Shown: positions 47,235 to 54,718 of the stretch, one piece after another
Position numbering within the stretch: the stretch's first letter is position 1
Layout: each line of letters starts with the position of its first letter
NCBI GenBank assembly: GCA_028707005.1
Contig: JAQTVB010000005.1
Span: forward strand, 1 to 54,718
Direction: 5' to 3'
From: Patescibacteria group bacterium
Lineage (GTDB): Bacteria > Patescibacteriota > Patescibacteriia > Patescibacteriales > GWC2-42-12
Length of the DNA: 54,718 nt
Translations under genes and position numbers: made by a program
The notes under the pieces: generated by a model
What the model was told of the DNA's origin: nothing
Seen by the model: only the letters and a program-made list of their open reading frames with translations
The model's database searches: none

Positions 47235-48059
47235 CTAAAGTTGGCAAGCTCCTTGAGCAGCCGTTATATAATTCGTTTCCATGGTGGCGCAAAGGCTGAA
47301 AGCGCCATTATTTACCATATAGACATAAACTAAACTGCCGCCAGGCAAATTAAATACTCCGTCGTCCGTCGGGTCGGCAAATTTTTTATCTGTCTGATTC
47401 CAGCAGGTAACCGCGTCGTAGCCGGCAGGGCAAGCGCCCAGCTTATTAACCGGATCAACCGGCAAAGTAATTGCCATGGCCGATCCTAAAGTAAGGCGCC
47501 AGCTCGGCCAAGTAGAAATAGACTTGCCGGCCAGGTATGAACCGGCCAAAAGAGCGGGATAACCGCTGTGCGCTTCATAATAACCGCTTAATGCCAACTT
47601 AATATCGGATAAATCAGCCAAGCGCCTGGTATCCCGCGTGATTTTGGCTTTTTTATCCGCATCGGTGATATTCGCGTTAAACTTCCAATAAGCAAGCATT
47701 TGGCCGAAAATATCTATGGTGGCGTTCTCGGCTTCTTGGTTATATGAAATAATGTAAATATTGGTATAAAATTTATCGCTGGAGTCAATATTGGCTGCGT
47801 TAACATAAACCGTACGGCCGTCGCGAACCGCCTGATAGCCATCCACCGTTAACGATTGAGGCGAACCCTTTACTTTCACGTTTTCCTTATACCAGCGCGC
47901 GGGAGATAAACTGGCAGAGTTGGGCATCACCCTGATGGCAATGGCGTCGGAACTTGCGCCTAAAACAGGCCTAGCCAGGTTAAATCCGGAAGACAGCGCG
48001 ACCAGGATCAAAATAATCACCAGTTCAACGCAGATATTTGGTTTTGCTTGTATCCTCAT
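47235..48059 (-). CDS. Secreted/pilin-like hypothetical protein, 274 residues
   Basis: An N-terminal hydrophobic helix (VELVIILILVALSSGFNLARPVLG) serves as signal or anchor. The C-terminal half resembles the pseudopilin-like domain common in CPR: RDTRRLADLSDIKLALSGYYEAHSGYPALLAGSYL, then WPSWRLTLGSAMAITLPVDPVNKLGACPAGYDAVTCWNQ, and a closing Cys-rich end. It is probably a surface protein. No prepilin peptidase site (GFTLIE) is present. Confidence 0.7.
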   Translation of the reverse strand: MRIQAKPNICVELVIILILVALSSGFNLARPVLGASSDAIAIRVMPNSASLSPARWYKENVKVKGSPQSLTVDGYQAVRDGRTVYVNAANIDSSDKFYTNIYIISYNQEAENATIDIFGQMLAYWKFNANITDADKKAKITRDTRRLADLSDIKLALSGYYEAHSGYPALLAGSYLAGKSISTWPSWRLTLGSAMAITLPVDPVNKLGACPAGYDAVTCWNQTDKKFADPTDDGVFNLPGGSLVYVYMVNNGAFSLCATMETNYITAAQGACQL

Positions 48060-48169
48060 AAGATAAGTTTATTATACCACAATCAGCCGTTTACCTCAAA
48101 ATTTAGTTGCTTGCCGCAGGCGCTGATTAGCAAAATCCATGATTCATGATTCTTTATTTATTGCGCGTA

Positions 48170-49024
48170 TTATTTCTGGCAATAATCGCACCACTGTGTT
48201 CCCCGTCCGCCCAATTTCATCTTTTTGATGATCCGGCCGCAGCGCCGGCATTTTTCTCCCGCCCGCCCGTAAACCTGCAAATATTTTACAAAATTTCCAG
48301 CCGCGCCGCGCGCGTCAACATAATCGCTGAAAGAAGTTCCCCGATGCTTAATGGCCAGGCGCAAAATCCCGGGAATCGCCTGCCAAATTTTTCTTATTTC
48401 TTGCGGCTTTAAAGTGTTCGCCCGCCTAGACGGCTTAACGCCGGCGCGGAACAGCACCTCATCGGCGTAAATGTTCCCTACCCCGGAGATCTGTTGCTGA
48501 TCCATTAAAACCTGCTTGATGACGGTTGATTTGCGACGAGCCAAAACTTTTTTAAAATATTCCAAAGTAAAACGACCGCTTAAAGGTTCAATGCCTAATT
48601 CAGCTTCTAATTTTGCAAAGTCAGGCCGGCTGATCAGCCTTACCCAAGCGAACCGCCTTACATCATTAAAAAAAAGACGGCTTTGATCATTAAACTGGAA
48701 AATCACCCGGCTGAATTTATTCGGCAGCTCCGGTCCTTGGTTAAGGATGGGATGGCCACCGGCAATCAGGCCAAATTGGTTTTTTAAAACCAGCTGGCCG
48801 GTCATTTTCAGGTGAATCAAGAGATAAGCCTCGCCCAAATCAATAATAATCATCTTGGCGCGCCGGCGCACTGCTTTAACGGTAGCGCCAATGATCGTTT
48901 TCGCTTCTTGGCTAGTCAACTGAAAAACTTTTTTATCGGTAGAGGTGATTTTCTTAATCGTCCGTCCGGACAAATTGCTGTTGAGATCGCGGACAATAGT
49001 TTCCACTTCTGGCAATTCTGGCAT
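48170..49024 (-). CDS. mutM: Formamidopyrimidine-DNA glycosylase
   Basis: Removes oxidised purines (8-oxoG) from DNA. It has the exact N terminus PELPEVETIVRDL (catalytic Pro and Glu), ISGVGNIYADEVLF, and the C-terminal zinc finger CRRCGRIIKKMKLGGRGTQWCDYC. The length of 284 is normal. Confidence 0.97.
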   Translation of the reverse strand: MPELPEVETIVRDLNSNLSGRTIKKITSTDKKVFQLTSQEAKTIIGATVKAVRRRAKMIIIDLGEAYLLIHLKMTGQLVLKNQFGLIAGGHPILNQGPELPNKFSRVIFQFNDQSRLFFNDVRRFAWVRLISRPDFAKLEAELGIEPLSGRFTLEYFKKVLARRKSTVIKQVLMDQQQISGVGNIYADEVLFRAGVKPSRRANTLKPQEIRKIWQAIPGILRLAIKHRGTSFSDYVDARGAAGNFVKYLQVYGRAGEKCRRCGRIIKKMKLGGRGTQWCDYCQK

Positions 49025-49029
49025 ATAAT

Positions 49030-49065
49030 CCTACCGTCATTCCCGCGAAAGCGGGAATGACAAAA
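49030..49065. repeat. Short palindrome GTCATTCCCGCGAAAGCGGGAATGAC
   Basis: A perfect dyad between mutM and pduL, of the same dispersed family as the repeats at 34197, 49636 and 53545. Confidence 0.7.
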
Positions 49066-49635
49066 TTAAACAATGATTTCTCCTATATTATTATCCTTAT
49101 CTATGCCCGCGGCGTTAGCTTCATCCGTATCTATGTGCATGGCCAGCCTAAAACTGGGATCAACCCTTACTAAAACATTTTCAAAAAGCAGGTCCCGCTT
49201 GCCGCCGATATCAACTTTGACATGATCGCCGTCTTTAACGCCCAATTTTTCAGCAACTTCCGGCTCCATATGAATATGCCTCAAAGCTAAAATAGCGCCT
49301 TGCTGTAAAACCACTTCGCCGGCCGGGCCGACAACTTTAACGCCGGCCGAACCGGCCAAATCGCCTGAATCCCTTACCGGCGGATTGATGCCAAGCTGTT
49401 TGGCGTCGGTTTCCGAGACTTCTATCTGCGTGGTTTTGCGGCATGGGCCCAAGACTCTTACTTTATCTATTTCACCGGCCGGGCCGACTAATTTGACTCT
49501 CTCGTTGGCCGCGAACTGGCCGGTCTGGGATAAATCTTTAAATTTTGATAACGAAAAACCCGGACCGAATAATTTTTCCAGGTCCGGCTTTGAAGGATGA
49601 AGATGTCTGGCGGAAATTTCAATTTTTACTTGCAT
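49066..49635 (-). CDS. pduL: PduL-type phosphate acyltransferase (phosphotransacetylase)
   Basis: Interconverts acyl-CoA and acyl-phosphate. Two tandem PduL domains carry the zinc-binding His residues (ISARHLHPSKPDLEKLFG and ILALRHIHMEPEVAEKLG) and the closing LAMHIDTDEANAAGI. At 189 residues it lacks the N-terminal extension that targets PduL to microcompartments, so it should be a free housekeeping form for acetate or energy metabolism. No acetate kinase is in the window. Confidence 0.93.
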   Translation of the reverse strand: MQVKIEISARHLHPSKPDLEKLFGPGFSLSKFKDLSQTGQFAANERVKLVGPAGEIDKVRVLGPCRKTTQIEVSETDAKQLGINPPVRDSGDLAGSAGVKVVGPAGEVVLQQGAILALRHIHMEPEVAEKLGVKDGDHVKVDIGGKRDLLFENVLVRVDPSFRLAMHIDTDEANAAGIDKDNNIGEIIV

Positions 49636-49830
49636 AAAATTTTCATGTCATTGCGAGGAGCGTAGCGACGAAGCAATCTCTGGTAAGAAAGAATCATGAA
49701 TCATGAGTAACGAATCATGGTAAATACCTTAACGTAATGGTTGTTCGGCCCAATAATGCCTAGTCAGTAAAGACGTTTGTACTTAAAGGAGATTGCCACG
49801 CTCCCTGCGGTCGCTCGCAATGACAAACAG
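49636..49830. repeat. MITE-like element with TCATTGCGA inverted ends
   Basis: The left arm GTCATTGCGAGGAGCGTAGC and right arm GCGGTCGCTCGCAATGAC enclose about 130 bp of AT-rich sequence including ATCATGAATCATGA. No gene is present. It belongs to the dispersed TCATTGCG palindrome class. Confidence 0.65.
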
Positions 49831-50811
49831 CTAAATATCTTTCTTCCTTAATAGCCCGTTTTGCGCCCCCTGCTCGCTGATTTCCGCAGCCGAATTCTTG
49901 GCGGCCAGCAATAAAGCGCGCTTAATCTCCTGATTATATAACTCCAGGCCGGCGATAAAAGACGAACCGAAAGCGTCGCCTACTCCGGTCGTGTCAACGC
50001 GCCTCTGCTCTTTAACGATCGACTGATGATAAATCTGCCCTCGCGCCATCGCGTCCGCGCCATGGCGGCCGTTGGTAATCACTATAATTTCCGATCCGTA
50101 GGAAGCCAAAGCGGCCAATAATTTTTTCGTATCGTTTAAAAAATAAGCGCCTTGGCTTTTGTATTTATTGTCCGAGATGACTATTTCCAGAGCTTCATCT
50201 TTATTAACGATCAAGCAATCCGCGCGCTTAAAATATTTTTTCAAAATTTTAATTCCGCCTAAAATTTGCCGATGCCCCGGATTCCAGGCAATCTTTGATC
50301 CGCGAACGGAAAAAATCTTGTCCAGACTAGCCTGCCACTCTCCGGACAAGGAAGTTAAATAGATCCATTTGGCATCACGCAAAATTCGTAATTCGTGATT
50401 CGTGATTTTTAATTGATTATTGGCCGCCCGATTGGAAAAACAGATATGCTCGTTGCCGGATCCGACCAAAAGAAAAGAGAAGCCGGTTTCCGCTCCTTTA
50501 ACTTTCTGCATTAACGATATATCCACGCCCTGCTTCTTGAAGTTATCCAAAATTCTCTGCCCGCGCAAATCATCGCCGATCGCCGCCAAACAAGACGCCT
50601 TAAAGCCCAGGCGGGCAAAACAGACCGCGGCATTGGCCGCGCCGCCGCCAAAGCCGGAAAACGACTGATCAACTTTTATCTTGGCGCCATACTCAAAAGC
50701 CAAGAGCTTCTGCCTGATCAAGTCCTTTTGATTATCCAGCAAAATGCCTTCTTTAGTATAAAACGTTATGTCTTCGGTCGCGCCGCCGGTAGTTATAAAA
50801 TCGTGCTTCAT
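49831..50811 (-). CDS. PfkB-family carbohydrate/nucleoside kinase
   Basis: A ribokinase-like sugar kinase of 326 residues. The motifs are GFGGGAANAAVCFARLG (substrate side) and DTTGVGDAFGSSFIAGLE (anion hole and catalytic Asp). A short foreign run NNQLKITNHELRILRD reflects an AT-rich repeat inserted in frame (about 50380-50425). The sugar is unknown. Confidence 0.9.
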   Translation of the reverse strand: MKHDFITTGGATEDITFYTKEGILLDNQKDLIRQKLLAFEYGAKIKVDQSFSGFGGGAANAAVCFARLGFKASCLAAIGDDLRGQRILDNFKKQGVDISLMQKVKGAETGFSFLLVGSGNEHICFSNRAANNQLKITNHELRILRDAKWIYLTSLSGEWQASLDKIFSVRGSKIAWNPGHRQILGGIKILKKYFKRADCLIVNKDEALEIVISDNKYKSQGAYFLNDTKKLLAALASYGSEIIVITNGRHGADAMARGQIYHQSIVKEQRRVDTTGVGDAFGSSFIAGLELYNQEIKRALLLAAKNSAAEISEQGAQNGLLRKKDI

Positions 50812-50824
50812 AAAGATAAACTAT

Positions 50825-51703
50825 TTATTTATTTTTTAATAAACCCCTGACGAAACTCTTAATCTCCGGACCGATATCCTCGCGGTCAAAGGCGTATTTC
50901 AACATGGTTTTTAAATAATTCAACGGATCGCCGGTCGTAAGCCATTCGCCGCCGCTTACTTTTTTGGCCATAAAAACACCGCCGTTTTTGACGTAAGTTT
51001 TAATGGCATCAACTAAATAAAGCTCGTTATCCTTGCCTAAGGCGGTAGTCTTCAAAATATCAATAATCTCTTGATTTAAAATCATGCGCCCGAAATCAGC
51101 CAGGCATGACGGCGTTTCTTCCGGCTTGGGCTTTTCAATAATGTCCTCAATCCGCATGGTGCCTTTTTTTACTTTAACAATGCCGTAACGATAAACCTGA
51201 TCAAGCGGCACTTCCTGCACGCCGATCATCAAGTTGCCGTTTTTATTGTAATCGTCCACCATCTGTTTGGCGAAAGGCACCGCGGATTTAACCAAGTCGT
51301 CGCCCCAGACAAAGATGAACGGCTCGTTTTTAACAATGCTGGCGGCCGACAAAACCGGCGTGCCGTTGCCGTAAGGCCCTTTCTGCCTGATGTAAATAAA
51401 ATTCGCCAACTCGGAAATTTTTTTCACTTCTTCCAACAGCTTTTCCTTGCCGGCTTTTTGCAGCTCGTTGACCAGCGCCCAGTTATGGTCAAAATGGTCT
51501 TCCAAAGGCTTTTTGTCCCATTTTGTGACCAAAATGATATCCTTGATGCCTGCGGCCACCAATTCTTCAACCACCAGCTGAATAATCGGCTTATCCACGA
51601 TCGGCAGCATTTCTTTGGGCATGGCTTTGGTTGCCGGCAGCAGCCTGGTTCCCGAACCGGCCACGGCAATCACGGCCTTGGTTATTTTCTTAATTGGTTT
51701 CAT
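50825..51703 (-). CDS. galU: UTP-glucose-1-phosphate uridylyltransferase
   Basis: Makes UDP-glucose for glycan synthesis. It has the motif VAGSGTRLLPATKAMPKEMLPIVDKPIIQ, FVWGDDLV, IIEKPKPEETPS and GEWLTTGDPLNYLKTMLKYA. The 292-residue length is typical. It overlaps functionally with the glycosyltransferases at the right end. It starts only 14 bp from the PfkB gene in the same direction. Confidence 0.96.
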   Translation of the reverse strand: MKPIKKITKAVIAVAGSGTRLLPATKAMPKEMLPIVDKPIIQLVVEELVAAGIKDIILVTKWDKKPLEDHFDHNWALVNELQKAGKEKLLEEVKKISELANFIYIRQKGPYGNGTPVLSAASIVKNEPFIFVWGDDLVKSAVPFAKQMVDDYNKNGNLMIGVQEVPLDQVYRYGIVKVKKGTMRIEDIIEKPKPEETPSCLADFGRMILNQEIIDILKTTALGKDNELYLVDAIKTYVKNGGVFMAKKVSGGEWLTTGDPLNYLKTMLKYAFDREDIGPEIKSFVRGLLKNK

Positions 51704-51748
51704 AAATTTTTCTGAATAATTACATTATATAACTAATTCGACAAAGAA

Positions 51749-52705
51749 TCACACTGAATATTCTGACGCGTTCATGTTTGGCGTCATTTTCCCGTTCGGA
51801 TTGATTGTAAAATAAGTTGCCTCATCCGGCCTTTCTGACCCAATAACTAAAGTACCAAAAGACACTTGAATTCCAGTCGGTTTATAAAGAAAGATATATG
51901 TTTGCCCCCAATCTCTATGCCTGGATAATTGCTCTTTTGCTTCAAAGTCAGGATCTTGTTGAATGTCCGCGACCAATTTATTAAAATCGATTCTTTGATC
52001 ATCGGTATAGCTAAGTTTTTTCTTATCCCCGGGCGTAGTTCGTTGATTGCGATTTTCAACATGGAATAAATCACGAAAATAAATATCTTTTATGCCACAT
52101 TTGACTGCCCATTCAATATATCTCTTAACTTCCCCGACGGAACCGATATAATCTCTCATTAAAGTGCAATTCAATCTTAAATTGATTCCTTCTGCTCGCA
52201 CTGCCTCGAAAACATTTTCATTATCCATTTTCCCCACTGTTTCTGAGATGGCGAGTCTTTTTTGCCTTTCATAGTGGTGAACAGACATATTAATATTCTG
52301 CAATCCATGGTTTTTCAAAAGTGTTAGCATTACACCTTTTTCATCTTTTAGCTCAACGCTCCTTAATAAATTAGTTCCATTGGTGTAAAGAACCACGAGA
52401 TCAAGCTGATATTTTTTCAATTCATCGAGCATTCCTAAAAGTTTGTCCGGAGCTTCGGTTGGTTCGCCGCCGGTAAATAAAACCTTACGACCTCCCCCTT
52501 CGCAATATTTCCTCATCTCCTCTGAAAAATTGACTAAAAATTGTTCCGTATCCGCTTCTCTGGTTTTTGGCCTAATTTCAGTAAGGCAAAAAGGGCAATT
52601 GCCCTCGCATTTATAAGTTGGGTAAACTTTCGCATCTACCCCCGCGTAAGGTTTTTCTCCCTCAAGGCTTCTTTCGCCTCCAAAATTTCTTATAATCCGA
52701 TCCAT
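51749..52705 (-). CDS. Radical SAM protein
   Basis: A 318-residue protein with the iron-sulfur motif CEGNCPFC (CX3CX2C) at about residue 34, then VLFTGGEPTEAPDKL and NMSVHHYERQKR, fitting the radical SAM barrel. A C-terminal SPASM-type Cys cluster is not seen, so it is a single-cluster enzyme of unknown substrate, perhaps a modification or folate/queuosine-like step. The N terminus (MDRIIRNFGGERSLEGEKPY) is short. Confidence 0.85.
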   Translation of the reverse strand: MDRIIRNFGGERSLEGEKPYAGVDAKVYPTYKCEGNCPFCLTEIRPKTREADTEQFLVNFSEEMRKYCEGGGRKVLFTGGEPTEAPDKLLGMLDELKKYQLDLVVLYTNGTNLLRSVELKDEKGVMLTLLKNHGLQNINMSVHHYERQKRLAISETVGKMDNENVFEAVRAEGINLRLNCTLMRDYIGSVGEVKRYIEWAVKCGIKDIYFRDLFHVENRNQRTTPGDKKKLSYTDDQRIDFNKLVADIQQDPDFEAKEQLSRHRDWGQTYIFLYKPTGIQVSFGTLVIGSERPDEATYFTINPNGKMTPNMNASEYSV

Positions 52706-52742
52706 AATTCGTAATTGATAATTCGTAATTGATAATTGATTA

Positions 52743-53534
52743 TCACTTCCCTCTCCATTTCCAAATGTATCTTACCCAGGACGCCAGATGATGCCAAGCC
52801 GTGATGTTTAGAAAAAATTTATACCAGGGCGCGCTGGCGCTTTGTCGCTTATGGTCATGGAAAATTTCCGCCCCCGGATGATAGACCACCTTCCAGCCCA
52901 TGTTCCAGAGCCGTTTGCATAAGTCAGTGTCTTCAAAATAAAGAAAAAACTTCTCATCAAACGCGCCCGCCTGGCGGAGCGCCTGGGCGCGGCAGAAGAG
53001 GAAAGAGCCTAACAGCCAATCCACTTCTTTGATGCTACTTTTATTATATTCCTTATAAAGAAATCTGTCTAAATCCCTGCGCCCGGCGCCAATTCTTCCT
53101 AGCGGCGTGCGCCGATATAGGGGCGTAAAAAGCTTAGGCCAGCGGAAGCAAGTGTCCTGCTCCGCGCCGTCGGGATAAAACTGTTTAGGCCCGGCCAAAC
53201 CGACCCGAGGATTTTTCTCCATATAATCAAACAGCTTGAAAAAGGCCTCCGGCTTGGCCGCCGTGTCCGGATTCATGATCACAACATATTCGCCTTGCGC
53301 CTGCCTGATGCCCTGGTTATTGGCCGCGCCATAGCCCAAATTGCGGCCATTCATGATATATTTGACTTTCTGCCCGAAAGGCTTGAGATCGGCGGACGAC
53401 AAATCAACCGAAAAATTATCCACCACGATAATTTCATAATCCAAACCTGGCCAATCGGCTTTGACGATTGACTCCAGGCATTTTAAGGTCAAGCTTTTGG
53501 ATTTGTAGTTGACGATGACGATGCTGATGTCCAT
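52743..53534 (-). CDS. GT2-family glycosyltransferase (rhamnosyltransferase-like)
   Basis: A 263-residue GT-A enzyme. It has SIVIVNYKSKSLTLKCLESI, the DXD-type motif in VVIMNPDTAAKPEA, and the late LYFEDTDLCKRLWNMGWKVVYHPGAEIFHDH, typical of dTDP-rhamnosyl transferases. Soluble or peripheral, with a hydrophobic tail end. It acts in surface polysaccharide assembly with the neighbour at 53667. Confidence 0.9.
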   Translation of the reverse strand: MDISIVIVNYKSKSLTLKCLESIVKADWPGLDYEIIVVDNFSVDLSSADLKPFGQKVKYIMNGRNLGYGAANNQGIRQAQGEYVVIMNPDTAAKPEAFFKLFDYMEKNPRVGLAGPKQFYPDGAEQDTCFRWPKLFTPLYRRTPLGRIGAGRRDLDRFLYKEYNKSSIKEVDWLLGSFLFCRAQALRQAGAFDEKFFLYFEDTDLCKRLWNMGWKVVYHPGAEIFHDHKRQSASAPWYKFFLNITAWHHLASWVRYIWKWRGK

Positions 53535-53539
53535 AGAAT

Positions 53540-53660
53540 TAATTTGTCATTCCGGCCCCCGAGCCGGAATCCAGAATTCGGCGGCAAAAATACTTTATCT
53601 AAAAAAATTTTTAACCTACTACCCGTTTCTAGATTGCGGGTCAGGCCCGCAATGACAAGA
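53540..53660. repeat. Palindromic intergenic repeat (TCATTCCGG...GCAATGACA)
   Basis: Inverted arms GTCATTCCGGCCCCCGAGCC and GGGTCAGGCCCGCAATGACA flank an AT-rich centre between the two glycosyltransferase genes. It is related to the lexA-leader repeat at 4585. Confidence 0.65.
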
Positions 53661-53666
53661 CACGAT

Positions 53667-54718
53667 TCACCATCTAATCAAAACTCTAACTAATTTCCAA
53701 TAAACATTAAACACGATGTTGGCTATTTTCAACCGCCCCTCCCCTATTTCCTGATACCAAATTTTTCCACTGAACATTTTAACAATTTTTCTGTCCGGCA
53801 CTTTTCTTAAAGCTTGGGCTTTTTTCCTTTCGGCCATGATCTTTTGCCAATTTTTCCAAGTTAAAAAATAACTATAAACTTTCATCTTTTCATAAAACCA
53901 GCCGTTCTTAGCCGCAAAATAAATCAAACCCGCCTCCATGACTAAAAACGCCGGGGCGATCAAAGCCAGCGTCGCCCAATGATAATTCTTGAGCATGGCC
54001 ATAATCCGATTCCTGTCCAAATAGTAATACTTTTTAATACTGCGGCTGAATTCGTATTTATGGAAAACCACCGCCTCGGGCGCTAAAACACATCTCCAGC
54101 CATTAAGCCAAAGCCGCCAGCCCAGATCCTGGTCTTCATTATACATCCAAAATTCTTCATCAAACAGGCCGACCTCTTTTAACGCTTCAGCCTTAAAAAG
54201 CACCGCCGCCCCGCTTGGATAGCAAATTTCTTTCTCACCCCCTTGATAAGGGGGGGGTGGGGCCGCGCCCGCAACGCCTTGCTTGCTAGGCGGGCGGGGG
54301 GATTTATATTTTTCTCCATTTCCCGCCGAGTAGCCAAACCCCAAAAAATGCGTCACATTGCCCAAGCTGTTTATTTTTTGTTTGTCCTGATAAAGCATCA
54401 ATCTGGCCTGCACCGCCCCGATTTCTCCCCCTTGACAAAGGGGCCCGCCTGCCACCGCGACCCGCCCGACATACTTCGCCTGTCGAAGCGGGCGGGGGCA
54501 CAAGCGGGCAGGGCTGGGGGGATTTTCTCCAGCCTCTCCCTGTCCTAAGTTGACCGCCTCAACCATCTTCCGCACGCAGTCCGGTTCGGCGGCCGTGTCC
54601 ATGTTAAATAACGCCACATATTCAAATCCTTGCTCCAGGGCCAGCTTGATGGCGTCATTATTGCCCTTGGCAAAGCCGTCGTTATTTTTATTGGTTATAA
54701 TTTCTACGGGCAATTCGC
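53667..54718 (-). CDS. GT2-family glycosyltransferase (5' end outside window)
   Basis: The visible frame starts inside the gene at the right edge (…VEIITNKNNDGFAKGNNDAIKL), so the first about 40 residues are missing. It has FNMDTAAEPDC (DXD), MYNEDQDLGWRLWLNGWRCVLAPEAVVFHKYEFS and a C-terminal membrane helix (WATLALIAPAFLVMEAGLIYFA). Two in-frame insertions of palindromic repeats add RLCPRPLRQAKYVGRVAVAGGPLCQGGE and PPSKQGVAGAAPPPPYQGGE, lengthening the catalytic domain loops. Confidence 0.88.
   Translation of the reverse strand, partial: ELPVEIITNKNNDGFAKGNNDAIKLALEQGFEYVALFNMDTAAEPDCVRKMVEAVNLGQGEAGENPPSPARLCPRPLRQAKYVGRVAVAGGPLCQGGEIGAVQARLMLYQDKQKINSLGNVTHFLGFGYSAGNGEKYKSPRPPSKQGVAGAAPPPPYQGGEKEICYPSGAAVLFKAEALKEVGLFDEEFWMYNEDQDLGWRLWLNGWRCVLAPEAVVFHKYEFSRSIKKYYYLDRNRIMAMLKNYHWATLALIAPAFLVMEAGLIYFAAKNGWFYEKMKVYSYFLTWKNWQKIMAERKKAQALRKVPDRKIVKMFSGKIWYQEIGEGRLKIANIVFNVYWKLVRVLIRW

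Noticed and set aside
1-54718. Alternative genetic code (UGA as Gly, as in Gracilibacteria).
   Set aside because: Conserved genes such as lexA, cysS, dnaX and mutM read full length with standard stops and no internal TGA.

Overview
The window looks like a chromosomal segment of a Candidate Phyla Radiation (Patescibacteria, Parcubacteria-like) bacterium. The sequence is AT-rich, uses the standard bacterial code, and has many secreted or membrane proteins of CPR type, a DUF5679 mini-protein, LexA, MltG, DnaX, L10/L7-L12, and many small palindromic repeats, several of them inside reading frames. No marker here fixes the exact lineage. Most genes lie on the minus strand.

Left part (1-9.9 kb): a MacB-like ABC ATPase (cut by the edge), its membrane-fusion partner and a receiver-domain protein; a DUF5679 zinc ribbon; a zincin; an unassigned structured RNA (about 3590-3940, plus strand); lexA; alkD; a DrrAB-like ABC exporter; a degenerate LeuA-like gene behind what reads as a classical leucine attenuator; and a FabG-like reductase.

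Middle part (about 10-25.5 kb), the most interesting region: an array of cargo genes, all on the minus strand, ending at tRNA-Gln(CTG), with a large serine recombinase next to the tRNA. The cargo is a PRTase, SRPBCC protein, Nudix hydrolase, methyltransferases including an ArsM type, SDR, three NYN nucleases, a kinase-like protein, a Panacea/RelE-type toxin-antitoxin pair, and unknowns. Units are separated by two families of short repeats: a 27-bp type with 7 copies (one degenerate) and a 130-250-bp type with 3 direct copies and 1 inverted copy. Every copy starts with GCTG, the same 4 bp found at the recombinase/tRNA 3'-end junction. Read on the plus strand, the repeats encode alternative recombinase C-terminal tails (LNLMDEVRT, or LAFYKLARTEFKKRF and LAMYDLIRTEFKKRF). 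I infer that each repeat is an attachment-site scar left by successive site-specific insertions at the tRNA 3' end. This would be an integron-like cassette array built by a serine recombinase, with the tRNA transcription unit in the position of the cassette promoter. A 74-bp inverted repeat, including a reconstituted attP-like junction, flanks the recombinase and could allow inversion.

Right part (25.5-54.7 kb): ordinary CPR housekeeping and envelope genes. These are dnaX, a TraD/VirD4-like ATPase and neighbours, dus, cysS, a secreted M23 endopeptidase, a PP2C-like/propeller membrane protein, rplJ-rplL with an L10 leader attenuator, mltG, a nucleotidyltransferase, a CAP-domain protein, a DUF212 protein, mutM, pduL, a PfkB kinase, galU, a radical SAM protein and two GT2 glycosyltransferases (the last cut by the window edge). 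All calls come from reading the sequence and ORF translations; no searches or folding programs were run.
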